A stretch of DNA of 64,000 bases, from contig NC_091675.1 in assembly GCF_042453785.1 (NCBI RefSeq), positions 4,848,501-4,912,500 of the forward strand, given 5' to 3'. Positions within the stretch are counted from its first letter, which is position 1; each line of letters begins with the position of its first letter. The position numbers and the translations under genes were made by a program. The notes under the pieces are model-generated. The model had not been told where the DNA came from. It did no database searches and saw only the letters and a list, made by a program, of their open reading frames with translations. This document shows, piece after piece, positions 55,001-64,000 of this stretch. The stretch comes from Malus domestica. Its lineage: Eukaryota > Streptophyta > Magnoliopsida > Rosales > Rosaceae.

Positions 55001-57316
55001 ATGAAGATATCCACTTTCATGCTTCTGCTAACAGTCATGCTTCTTGCTCTCTCTCACGTCTCCGCTATTGCGGAAGACGACGCGAGAGAGCAGCAGGTGA
55101 AAAAGACTTACATCATTCACATGGACAAGTCCGAAATGCCGGCAAGTTTTGAAGATGATCGTTTCCAATGGTATGATTCGTCTTTGAAATCCGTGTCGGA
55201 TTCAGCCGACATGCTTTACGCTTACAAGACCATATTCCACGGCTTCGCCACCAGGCTAACCGCCGAGGAAGCTGGGCTGCTTGAGAAGCAGTCGGGAATT
55301 CTGTCCGTTCTGCCCGAAAGGAGGTACGAGCTGCATACAACACGGACGCCCGAGTTTCTTGGATTGGGAAAGAGTGAAGCCCTCTTACCAGCGACGGATA
55401 AAGCGAGTGATTTGATAGTCGGAGTGGTGGACACTGGCGTGTGGCCTGAGATCAAAAGCTACGATGACACAGGTCTCGCGGCGGTACCAAGTGGCTGGAA
55501 AGGGGTGTGTGAGGAGGGAACAAACTTCAACTCCTCGAGCTGCAACCGGAAACTCATTGGCGCGAGGTTTTTCTCAAAAGGGTATGAAGCTGCATTTGGA
55601 CCAATCGATGTGAAAACAGAATCGAAATCACCACGAGATGACGATGGCCACGGAACTCACACCTCATCCACTGCAGCCGGCTCCGCAGTTTCAGGAGCTA
55701 GCCTCTTTGGTTATGCTTCGGGGACAGCGCGAGGGATGGCTCCACAAGCTCGAGTGGCCACATACAAGGCGTGCTGGCTTGGTGGGTGTTTCGGCTCTGA
55801 TATCATAGCTGCAATGGAGAAGGCCATTGAAGACGGTGTCAATGTTTTATCTTTGTCTATCGGGGGACCACTAACTGATTATTACAAAGACACTGTTGCT
55901 ATCGGAGCTTTCTCAGCCGTTGCACAGGGGATCCTTGTGTCGTGTTCAGCTGGTAATGGTGGGCCGGAAGCGGGGAGTTTGTCCAACGTTGCGCCTTGGA
56001 TAACCACCGTCGGTGCTGGAACATTAGACAGGGATTTCCCGGCTTTTGTAAGCCTCGGAAGTGCAAAGAAATTCAGAGGTATATCGCTCTACGGGGGAAC
56101 ATCCTTATCTGGTGGATTACTTCCGCTTGTATATGCTCGCGATGCAAGTAACTCCTCCGATGGCGAGCTATGCGCTCCTGAAAGTTTGATTCCTGCAAAG
56201 GTTGCAGGGAAAATTGTGGTATGTGATCGAGGGGGAACGCCTAGGGCCCAAAAGAGTTTGGTGGTGAAACAGGCCGGTGGCTTAGGGATGATTTTGACGA
56301 ACACTGATGATTACGGAGAAGAACTTGTTGCGGATGCATATCTACTGCCTGCAGCAGCAGTTGGTGCGATAGCTGGTGCTGCAATAAAAAGCTATATTGC
56401 CTCTGATTCTAATCCCACAGCCACAATTGCGCTTGGAGACACGGAGTTAGGTGTGCAGCCCTCGCCTGTGGTGGCATCATTCAGCTCCAGAGGACCAAAT
56501 CTATTCACTCCCGAAATACTGAAACCAGACCTAATAGCACCGGGAGTAAATATCCTTGCTGGGTGGACTGGTGCCGTTGGACCAACCGGACTGGATGAAG
56601 ACAAGAGGCGGGTCGACTTCAACATCATTTCAGGTACTTCCATGTCATGCCCCCATGTGAGTGGTTTGGCCGCCCTTGTCAAGGCTGCTCATCCAGAATG
56701 GAGCCCTGCAGCCATCAAGTCTGCACTCATGACCACATCCTACATAGCATACAAAACTGGAGAAACCATCATAGATGTAGCAACTGGAAATCCTGCAACG
56801 CCTTTCGATTATGGTGCTGGGCATGTGGATCCGGTGGCAGCCCTCGACCCTGGCCTTGTTTATGATAATGCGGTCGAGGACTACTTCAGCTTCCTCTGCG
56901 CCTTGAATTATAGCTCAAGTCAGATCAAACTAACCACTCACAAAGACTTCACTTGTGATACAAGCAAGAAATACAGCCTCAGAGATTTTAATTACCCGTC
57001 TTTTGCTGTTCCTCTAGAAACATCTTCAGGCAAAGGGGGCGGGACAGGTGCATCAACAACTGTAAAATACACAAGGACACTGACCAATGTGGGTACCCCA
57101 GGAACATACGAGGTCTCGGTATCTTCACAGGCGCCATCAGTGAAGATTTCGGTCAAACCACAATCCCTGACTTTCAGTCAAGCATACGAGAAGAAAACAT
57201 ATACCGTTACTTTTGTTGCAGGTTCTTCGCCATCTGGTACAAACAGCTTTGCTCGGTTGGCATGGTCCGATGGGAAACACACAGTAGGTAGTCCAATTGC
57301 TTTCAGCTGGAACTAA
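55001..57316 (+). CDS. Subtilisin-like serine protease, SBT1 subfamily
   Basis: Secreted plant subtilase (peptidase S8), single exon, 771 residues, full length. Signal peptide 1-23 (MLLLTVMLLALSHVSA). Inhibitor I9 propeptide about 34-112 (KTYIIHMDKSEMPASF to HTTRTPEFLGL). Catalytic Asp144 (VVDTGVWPE), His217 (DDDGHGTHTSSTAAGS), oxyanion Asn319 (SAGNGGP) and Ser547 (SGTSMSCPHVSG) are all present. The PA domain insert is about 370-465, and the C-terminal fibronectin III-like domain about 665-771 (RDFNYPSFAVP, YTRTLTNVGTPGTYEV). The text is closest to SBT1.7/ARA12-like enzymes as I know them, which act in the cell wall and apoplast; the exact orthologue is not decided. A tandem, deleted paralogue follows at 58692 with the same leader AGAAGATGA. 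Confidence 0.96.
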   Translation: MKISTFMLLLTVMLLALSHVSAIAEDDAREQQVKKTYIIHMDKSEMPASFEDDRFQWYDSSLKSVSDSADMLYAYKTIFHGFATRLTAEEAGLLEKQSGILSVLPERRYELHTTRTPEFLGLGKSEALLPATDKASDLIVGVVDTGVWPEIKSYDDTGLAAVPSGWKGVCEEGTNFNSSSCNRKLIGARFFSKGYEAAFGPIDVKTESKSPRDDDGHGTHTSSTAAGSAVSGASLFGYASGTARGMAPQARVATYKACWLGGCFGSDIIAAMEKAIEDGVNVLSLSIGGPLTDYYKDTVAIGAFSAVAQGILVSCSAGNGGPEAGSLSNVAPWITTVGAGTLDRDFPAFVSLGSAKKFRGISLYGGTSLSGGLLPLVYARDASNSSDGELCAPESLIPAKVAGKIVVCDRGGTPRAQKSLVVKQAGGLGMILTNTDDYGEELVADAYLLPAAAVGAIAGAAIKSYIASDSNPTATIALGDTELGVQPSPVVASFSSRGPNLFTPEILKPDLIAPGVNILAGWTGAVGPTGLDEDKRRVDFNIISGTSMSCPHVSGLAALVKAAHPEWSPAAIKSALMTTSYIAYKTGETIIDVATGNPATPFDYGAGHVDPVAALDPGLVYDNAVEDYFSFLCALNYSSSQIKLTTHKDFTCDTSKKYSLRDFNYPSFAVPLETSSGKGGGTGASTTVKYTRTLTNVGTPGTYEVSVSSQAPSVKISVKPQSLTFSQAYEKKTYTVTFVAGSSPSGTNSFARLAWSDGKHTVGSPIAFSWN

Positions 57317-57861
57317 TTTAACAGCATTGAAGAACTGATCAAACTCAGATCAGGGGTTTTGAGGTTCCTGCAAGAAACCCAATCGTATATTTCTTTGTAA
57401 TTATGTTGTGAAATAATCCTGTACCTCTCTTGTATCGTAGCAATCGGCGAATGTACCCGATTGATGTTTATTTTTTCAGTTGAAATTAAAAGGAGAAAGA
57501 ATAACAGATGGAAAATTAATTGTACAGGAAACTGTATAAGGAATTGACATAAGGGCAATGAAAAGAATTACCAGTATGTGTTCATATATATGATATGTAA
57601 CTAAAACTAGATGATCTAATCTTCCATTTTCTCACTTTTGGGCCCCTTTTTTCACCTTTTTTTTCCCCTAAAAGAAAGAACACCGGGGATCATATTGTAA
57701 TCATCACACGTCGGGATGCAAATTCCGAACACGACAAGTTACACGACTCGAAACCTGCAAATGTGAATTGGACCACTTATCCACATCCATTCATGAATGG
57801 AGCATATTAGTTCAGTCCTGTCCAAGAAACATATCTGCAAATGTGAATCAAATCCCACTTC
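57317..57861. other. 3' flank of the subtilase gene
   Basis: Contains the likely 3' UTR of the subtilase. No other gene is supported. Confidence 0.5.
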
Positions 57862-58235
57862 GACCTAGTTTGGGAGTGAGGTGCTTAAAAAAAAAGCACC
57901 TATGAAAAAAAACTGTGGGGGTTTTAGGTGTTTGGTAAACTGAAAAAAAGGGCTTATTTTGGAAGCTGCTATGAGAATAAACTGAAATCAAAGGAAAAAG
58001 CTGAAGCTGCTATTTGTAGCTTTGGAAAACTGGCTTTTTTTTCAAAGCACACGGAGCTACAGTGCTTCTTTAATGAAAAGACCCACTATCAGACTACTTT
58101 TTTTTCCAAAAGCGTTTTTACAAAAAAGTTTATCAAACGCTCTGCTAATTTATTTTACAGCCGCTTATTCTCACAGTACAATCGCTTATTCTCACAACAA
58201 ATTTTTTTTCAAAGCACAGCAATACCAAACCAGCC
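57862..58235. mobile_element. Harbinger-like MITE, second copy
   Basis: Parallel to 22551-22926 over its length (GGCTTATTTTGGAAGCTGCT, CACGGAGCTACAGTGCT, CACAGCAATACCAAACCAGC at the end). It sits between the two subtilase copies. Confidence 0.7.
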
Positions 58236-58691
58236 ATTCCACTGGTGGAGGGCAATGCCACCAATGTTGCCCAAAAGCCAAAACAGTTTCTCCACTCTCC
58301 CCCACCGTTCGGCTGCGTACTGTCAATTGCCCTTTTAAGTTTTCTGTCGTGGGGCCCGCGAGGCCAGTCCAAATGTAGGGAGCCACAGCAGTGATGCCGT
58401 TGGGCCGTTTGATACCCAATAAGCCCCAAAATTTTGAAATTAAAAAATTGAAAAACTAACATACGGAAATATTTTATTTTAAAATATCGAAAAAAAAGAG
58501 GAAAATTAAAAAAAAATTGAACACTTCGTTGTGCAAAAACAGATCCATCTTCTCACGTGAGTTTCATATGAAGGGGATCTCTGGCACTGTCAATTCTCAT
58601 GTGCAGAACAAAGTAGAAAGATGATAACTGGAGAAAGAGTCCCATATTTACCAGAAACTCGGAAGCTCTCAGACTAGCAAAGATTGAGAAG

Positions 58692-59207
58692 ATGAGAATG
58701 TCGGTTTTCATACTTCCCGTAGCACTTGCGCTTCTGCTTCTCTCTCACATCTCCGCAATCATAGAAGACGAGAGAGAGCAGCAAATGAAGAAGACATACA
58801 TCATTCACAAGGACAAGTCCAATATGCCAGCAAGTTTTAAAGATGACCATTCCCAATGGTACTGCTCGTCTTTGAAGCTGGTGTCAAATTTGGCAGATAT
58901 GCTTTACATATACACCAATTCAGGCAGCGGGGGAGCAGGTACCAATAAATACACGAGGACTCTAACCAATGTTGGTCCACCAGCAAGATACAAGGTCTCT
59001 GTGTTTATAGACCCAAAACTCGCAACGTCAGTGAAGACCTTGGTTGAACTAAAACCACTATGTTTCAGTCGAGCATATGAGAAGAAGACTTATACTGTGA
59101 CTTTTGTTACCAGTGCCATGCCATCTGGTACAGACATATTTGCTCGCCTGGTATGCTCCGATGGGAAACACATAGTGAGTAGTCCCATTGCTATCAGCCG
59201 GTTTTAA
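58692..59207 (+). pseudogene. Subtilase paralogue with the catalytic core deleted
   Basis: An uninterrupted frame of 171 residues. Residues 1-75 match the start of the intact neighbour: signal peptide (VALALLLLSHISA) and the first half of the I9 propeptide (KKTYIIHKDKSNMPASF). Residues 76-171 match its last hundred residues: the fibronectin III-like tail (KYTRTLTNVGPPARYKVSV, AYEKKTYTVTF). About 600 residues holding Asp, His, Asn and Ser of the active site are absent, and the junction falls at LYIYTN/SGSGGAG and stays in frame. It cannot be a protease. It may be a decaying gene or a secreted I9/Fn3-like mini-protein. The flanking leader matches the intact copy, so it arose by tandem duplication and internal deletion, not retroposition. 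Confidence 0.85.
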
Positions 59208-59435
59208 CTTTAGCAACATTCCTGAACCTAATTTACCTCCAGATCATGGGAGATGGCAGCTCCTCTGCTGAATCTTAGTCGCTGATACAGTGCTTATAAA
59301 TGTACTGTGTTGTGAAATAAAAATCTGTGGTTTTTTTTCAGTTTTATATTTTTGTCCTTGTTATCACTCAGAACACATCAATTTAGTGTTTTCTGGAGAT
59401 AAATATTCAGAACACATCACTCAGAACACATACGG

Positions 59436-60050
59436 AACAACAACAACAACAACAAAGCCTTTTCCCACTAAGTGGGGTCGGCTATATGAATCCTAGAACG
59501 CCATTGCGCTCGGTTTTGTGTCATGTCCTCCGTTAGATCCAAGTACTCAAGTCTTTTCTTAGGGTCTCTTCCAAAGTTTTCCTAGGTCTTCCTCTACCCC
59601 TTCGGCCCTGAACCTCTGTCTCGTAGTCACATTTTCGAACCGGAGCGTCAGTAGGCCTTCTTTGCACATGTCCAAACCACCGGAACCGATTTGCTCTCAT
59701 ATTTCCTTCAATTTTGGCTACTCCTACTTTACCTCGGATAACCTCATTCCCAATCTTATCATTTCTCATGTGCCCATACATCCCACGAAGCATCCTCATC
59801 TCCGCTACACCCATGTTGTGTACGTTGATGCTTCACCGCCCAACATTCTGTGCCATACAACATCGCTGGCCTTATTGCCGTCCTATAAAATTTTCCCTTG
59901 AGCTTCAGTGGCCTACGACGGTCACACAACACGCCGGATGCACTCTTACACTTCATCCATCCAGCTTGTATTCTATGGTTGAGATCTCCATCTAATTCTC
60001 CGTTCTCTTGCAAGATAGATCCTAGGTAGCGAAAACGGTCACTTTTTGTG
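59436..60050 (-). mobile_element. 5'-truncated LINE, RTE-like
   Basis: Reading on the minus strand, the C-terminal part of a LINE reverse transcriptase is visible: SDRFRYLGSILQENGELDGD, KFYRTAIRPAMLYGTECWA, RWFGHVQRRPTDAPVRKC and RGRGRPRKTLEETLRKDL. A frame change near 59815-59830 splits it. The element ends in an (AAC)n run on the plus strand at 59436-59454, i.e. (GTT)n at its 3' end, which fits RTE-type elements. The 5' part is missing, as usual for LINE insertions. Confidence 0.82.
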
Positions 60051-60110
60051 ATCTTCGCTAGATTGCTCCGGTCCTTAGTGTGGATAAGTATATAAATGGA
60101 TAGAGATAGG

Positions 60111-60286
60111 AAAGCAAACACAAGATGTACGTGGTTCACCCAGATTGGCTACGTCCACGGAATAGAAGAGTTCTCATTAATTGTGAAGGGTTTACACAAA
60201 AGCAAACACAAGATGTACGTGGTTCACCCAGATTGGCTACGTCCACGGAATAGAGGAGTTCTCATTAATTGTGAAGGGTTTACACA
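60111..60286 (+). repeat. 88-bp direct tandem duplication
   Basis: Two adjacent copies of 88 bp, each starting AAAGCAAACACAAGATGTAC and ending GTGAAGGGTTTACACA, differ by one or two bases. Confidence 0.9.
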
Positions 60287-61607
60287 AGTACATAGGTTCA
60301 AGCTCTCCTTTAGTGAGTACAAGTGAATGATTTAGTACAAATGACATTAGGAAATATTGTGGGAGAATGATCTCGTAGCCACGAAACTTCTAAGTACCGG
60401 AGTGTGGTATCGTCTTGACTTGCCTTATCTGTCTCATAGGTAGATGTGGCATCTTCTCTGGAAGTACTCTTCCTCCATCCAGGGGTGGTATCTGTAACTG
60501 GTGGAGATGCACAAGGTAATGTATCAATTTCACTTGAAGCTTACTTGTAGTTTCATGCTTGGTCAAGCGCGATACAAATCATGTAGTAGGAGTCCCCCAA
60601 GTCGCCGAGCTAGGGGATCTGCTGAAAGAGGTGACAGACAAGGTAAGCAATCAGAGCTCCGGCTGATTGTTCACATTCTCCCTATCTTGCAGGCAGCATG
60701 AAGGATAAAGAGAAGAAAAATGAGGAGAGATGATATGGGATACTTTTGCTTTTGAAGAAGTAACTTTCCACAGGCTTATTCTTGAACTGGGCTGGAGGGT
60801 TTTCTGGTTTCCTCCAGAGTATAAGGCCGACTGAAGAATTTGAGGGTCAAAACAAGTCCATCAAATCTAGAGTACGTTCGACCCTGCTGATATGGGATAC
60901 TTTTGCTTTTGACAGAGTAGTGGATGTATCGGCACGTGTGCTGTTACGCTTGTCTCCACATGCTTCCTTGTATCCTTCTCACTTGCCCTATCTGTTCCTC
61001 AGGCAGATGCGGTATCTTCCCTGGAAGCATAAGATGTTGAAGATGAGTACTCGAGAGCAATGCCAGGTAAGTAATCAGGTAAGGGGTTCCACGCAGTCAG
61101 TTCCTGGCTGGAAGCTTGATTCCAAGTGCTGACTGATTGCTCTCTTTCTCCTTGTCTTGCAGGTAAGAACAAGGCCAAAGGAAAAGACAGGGAAAAAGCA
61201 TGATATGGGATACTCTTGCTTTTAACCCTGATGATATGAGATATTCTTGCTCTAGTATAGCTTGTTTACAGAGGTATTATCGGGGGGAAAGAAAGCTGAA
61301 TATTTCGAAAGGCTTCGTTGGGAGTGCCCTCTCAGATAAGAGAAAGGGTTGAGCATTTTTGCAGGTCTGCCTGTCCGTTAGGGATGGAGGTCGACATATA
61401 TAGGAGTCTCCCTAACATCAAGTAATAATGCTATTCCTTTACCCTGCTTGGTTATAGCACGGTAGTGGGAGCTGCCAGCTTCACATGTTTTAACTGTGTC
61501 AGAGCACTTTGAAAAAGTGGTCTGTGGTATCTGGAAAGCTGATGTTGCGTGTGAAGATTACAGACAAGCTTTATCCAAGGAGATCCAGCTCTTGAAGTTG
61601 GGAAAGT

Positions 61608-61742
61608 GGTGCCTCTTCGATTTTCGAACAAGCAATCCTGTCGGGGATCTGGCTCTCGAGATTCGGAGAACGATGCCTCTTCGATTTTTGAGAAAGCAAT
61701 CCTGCTGGGGGTCTGGCTCTCGAGATTCGGAGAGCGGTGTCT
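61608..61742 (+). repeat. Short tandem array with CCTCTTCGATTTT core
   Basis: Units of about 63-68 bp starting GCCTCTTCGATTTT near 61612 and 61676 lead into the 218-bp array and share GGCTCTCGAGATTCGGAG with it. Confidence 0.8.
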
Positions 61743-62612
61743 CTTCGATTTTTGAGAAAGTAATCATGTTGGGAGTCTAGCTCTCGAGATTCGGAGGGCG
61801 GTGCCTCTTCGATTTTGGAGCAAGCAATCTTGTTGGGGGTGTTTTCTCGAATGTGAGTAAAGGTTGGGCGTGTTTGCTAGTCTACCTTGCCACGAAGCAG
61901 AGGTTGACACACAGGGACTTTCCAATTATCCAGCAGTGGTACTATTCCTTTACCCTCTCTTCGATTTTTGAGAAAGTAATCATGTTGGGAGTCTAGCTCT
62001 CGAGATTCGGAGGGCGGTGCCTCTTCGATTTTGGAGCAAGCAATCTTGTTGGGAGTGTTTTCTCGAATGTGAGTAAAGGTTGGGCATGTTTGCTAGTCTA
62101 CCTTGCCACGAAGCACAAAGGTTGACACACAGGGACTTTCCAATTATCCAGCAGTGGTACTGTTCCTTTACCCTCTCTTCGATTTTTGAGAAAGTAATCA
62201 TGTTGGGAGTTTGGCTCTCGAGATTCGGAGGGCGGTGCCTCTTCGATTTTGGAGCAAGCAATCTTGTTGGGAGTGTTTTCTCGAATGTGAGTACAGGTTG
62301 GGCATGTTTGCTAGTCTACCTTGCCACGAAGCACAGAGGTTGACACACCGGGACTTTCCAATTATCCAGCAGTGGTACTGTTCCTTTACCCTTTCTTCGA
62401 TTTTTGAGAAAGTAATCATGTTGGGAGTTTGGCTCTCGAGATTCGGAGGGCGGTGCCTCTTCGATTTTGGAGCAAGCAATCTTGTTGGGAGTGTTTTCTC
62501 GAATGTGAGTACAGGTTGGGCATGTTTGCTAGTCTACCTTGCCACGAAGCACAGAGGTTGACACACCGGGACTTTCCAATTATCCAGCAGTGGTACTGTT
62601 CCTTTACCCTTG
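61743..62612 (+). repeat. 218-bp tandem array, 4 copies
   Basis: Units start with CTTCGATTTTTGAGAAAGTA at 61743, 61959, 62177 and 62395, giving periods of 216, 218 and 218. Each contains GCTCTCGAGATTCGGAGGGC, CTTGCCACGAAGCA and CCAATTATCCAGCAGTGGTA. Copies are near-identical, so the expansion is recent. Open frames in all directions here are repeat shadows. Confidence 0.93.
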
Positions 62613-62930
62613 TGGGTAATAATATGGTAGCTAGACCTTCAAAATTTATGTGTTTAAACTTTGTTAGTGTTGTTTCTTTGTAATTCTTTTACCCTTCTTG
62701 GTCAGAGCGATGTAGTGGGAGCTGCAAGCTTCACGTGTCTCAACTTTGTCAGAGAACTTTGGCAAAGTTATCTGTGGTACCCATGAGCTACTGTTGCGTG
62801 TGGGAAGTGGGTGATTGAACAGTGCGATTCATGTGCTTTCTACTTCGTCAGAAATCTTCGACAGAATGCCCATAATTTCCGCAAAGCTGAGTGTGCGTGT
62901 GACAGGTGCTGACAAGGCTGGGAAAGTAGG

Positions 62931-63165
62931 TGCCTCTTCGATTTCTGAGATCGGCCCTCGTGGTCTCTGAGCAGCCCAGCTTTTGTGAAAGCAAGCCTCT
63001 TCGATTTCTGAGATTGGCCTTCGTGGTCTTTGAGCAGCCCAGCTTTTGAGAAACCAAACGCCTCTTCGATTTCTGAGATCGACCCTCGTGGTCTCTGAGC
63101 AGCCCAACTTTTGAGAAAGCAAACGCCTCTTCGATTTCTGAGCAAGCGCCTCTTCGATTTCTGAA
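62931..63165 (+). repeat. About 64-bp tandem array, 3 full copies plus a short one
   Basis: Units start GCCTCTTCGATTTCTGAG at 62932, 62995, 63060 and 63126, with a 23-bp partial unit at 63149. Each carries CGTGGTCTCTGAGCAGCCCA or a close variant. It shares only the CCTCTTCGATTT core with the 218-bp array. Confidence 0.9.
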
Positions 63166-63303
63166 GCTTCGTCGAGTGCAGATTTTTATAGGGGCTGACA
63201 TTAAGTTCCAAAGCACACTTGAATATCCACCAGTAGAAGCTCCATTCTTGCACTTCTAAGATCTTGATTTGTCCGACCTCTTCTCTCTTCAACACCTTTG
63301 AAA

Positions 63304-63978
63304 ATGTCTGGCCCCTCCGACCGTCGTTTTGACTTGAACCTTGTTGAAGAGGCAGCCCCGCCTTCTCCAGACAACATATGGTGCCCATCCTTCGTCTCCC
63401 CTACTGGTCCTCTTACCGTTGGGGATTCCGTGATGAAGAATGATATGACCGCTGCGGTAGTGGCCAGGAACCTTCTCACTCCCAAAGATAACAGACTACT
63501 TTCCAAACGGTCTGATGAGTTGGCTGTTAAGGATTCTCTGGCTCTCAGTGTTCAATGTGCAGGTTCTGTGTCTAATATGGCCCAACGCCTATTTGCTCGA
63601 ACCCGCCAAGTTGAATCATTGGCGGCTGAAGTGATGAGTCTCAAACAAGAGATTAGAGGGCTCAAGCATGAGAATAAACAGTTGCACCGGCTCGCACATG
63701 ACTATGCTACAAACATGAAGAGGAAGCTTGACCAGATGAAAGAATCTGATGGTCAGGTTTTACTTGATCATCAGAGATTTGTGGGTTTGTTCCAAAGGCA
63801 TTTATTGCCTTCATCTTCTGGGGCTGTACCGCGTAATGAAGCTCCAAATGATCAACCTCTGATGCCTCCTCCTTCTAGGGTTTTGTCCAGTACTGAGGCT
63901 CCGAATGATCCCCCTCCGGTGCCTTCTCTTTCTGGGGCTCTACCGACTGCTGAGACTTCTCCTAAGCAACCTTTGTGA
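63304..63978 (+). CDS. Repeat-borne coiled-coil ORF
   Basis: An open frame of 224 residues begins at the first ATG (MSGPSDRRFDLNLVEEAAPP). Residues about 98-155 form a leucine/charge heptad region (VESLAAEVMSLKQEIRGLKH and on), and the C-terminus is Pro-rich with three degenerate repeats of SSSGAVPRNEAPNDQPLMPP type. No known enzymatic or DNA-binding domain is recognised. It lies in an LTR-type repeat and resembles in style the antisense ORF of the left-hand gypsy fossil. A host origin is unlikely. Function unknown. Confidence 0.6.
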   Translation: MSGPSDRRFDLNLVEEAAPPSPDNIWCPSFVSPTGPLTVGDSVMKNDMTAAVVARNLLTPKDNRLLSKRSDELAVKDSLALSVQCAGSVSNMAQRLFARTRQVESLAAEVMSLKQEIRGLKHENKQLHRLAHDYATNMKRKLDQMKESDGQVLLDHQRFVGLFQRHLLPSSSGAVPRNEAPNDQPLMPPPSRVLSSTEAPNDPPPVPSLSGALPTAETSPKQPL

Positions 63979-64000
63979 AGGCTCCTTCTTGTTTGTTTAA

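Larger units (their letters stand above)
60081..64000 (+). mobile_element. LTR-type high-copy repeat with extra ORF, broken by window edge
   Basis: From TGTGGATAAGTATATAAATG (60079-60098) rightwards the sequence is repeat-like throughout. It has an 88-bp duplication, two tandem arrays and one open frame of 224 codons, but no gag, protease, RT or integrase in the window. I recall similar text from a very abundant apple LTR-type repeat (possibly HODOR); this is unverified. By analogy with 1-8116, the ORF could be the antisense ORF of a gypsy-type element whose pol lies further right. No ends could be defined, so age is not estimated. Confidence 0.5.

Noticed and set aside
62931-63165. Regularly spaced repeats resembling a CRISPR array
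   Set aside because: Units are head-to-tail without unique spacers, and the window is plant DNA.
62840-63388. Minus-strand frames of 97-182 codons with RNRRG and GLLRDHEG repeats
   Set aside because: Open only because the 64-bp units avoid stops; they have no other coding sign and overlap the start of the coiled-coil ORF.

Overview
This window is plant nuclear DNA. It has split genes with GT-AG introns, single-exon plant gene families, a nuclear tRNA without encoded CCA, and AT-rich intergenic DNA full of microsatellites, MITEs, a SINE, a LINE and LTR-element debris. Several repeats look like families I remember as abundant in apple and pear (Rosaceae, Maleae): the short MITE at 25079-25229, the Harbinger-like MITE at 22551 and 57862, and the LTR-type repeat at the right end. 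That taxonomic placement is an inference from memory, not a search.

Layout. 1-8116: old, broken Ty3/gypsy LTR element on the minus strand, with one complete LTR at 7423-8116. 8117-10940: non-coding DNA with four hairpin MITEs. 10941-11725: a class II LBD transcription factor of the LBD37/38/39 type. 15502-19961 (minus): a six-exon QWRF2-like microtubule-associated protein. 20-27 kb: MITE-rich, no gene found. 27079-27903 (minus): a small secreted peptide precursor with an acidic DDY motif. 28492-28564: tRNA-Ala(CGC).

29587-39307 is a tandem segmental duplication on the minus strand. Copy 1 holds a complete ribosomal protein S29 gene and only the last exon of a small conserved gene. Copy 2 holds that small gene intact, but an S29 copy with no terminal exon, because the duplicated block begins inside the last S29 intron. 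A giant inverted repeat of about 1.9 kb sits in the remaining S29 intron of copy 2. Next come a ten-exon casein kinase II alpha gene (39971-43135, plus) and, convergent with it, a small SERF/zinc-finger protein gene (43564-44117, minus).

46323-47045 encodes the membrane-anchored N-terminal half of an ACBP3-like protein without its acyl-CoA-binding domain. 48290-48703 (minus) is a secreted glycine-rich protein. 49147-49309 is a tRNA-type SINE with target-site duplications, and 50299-50923 a foldback element with a second element nested in it. 55001-57316 is an intact single-exon subtilase (SBT1 type). 1.4 kb downstream lies a tandem paralogue (58692-59207) that has lost its catalytic core but keeps one open frame. 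The right end holds a 5'-truncated LINE (59436-60050) and an LTR-type high-copy repeat (60081-64000) with 218-bp and about 64-bp tandem arrays and a 224-residue coiled-coil ORF.

The genes do not form a pathway. The main story is structural: tandem duplication followed by reciprocal loss of gene parts (S29, the YEDVHVMW small gene, the subtilase pair), plus long inverted repeats able to form double-stranded RNA. All exon coordinates are my own reading of splice consensus, frame continuity and remembered family sequences; no alignment was run.
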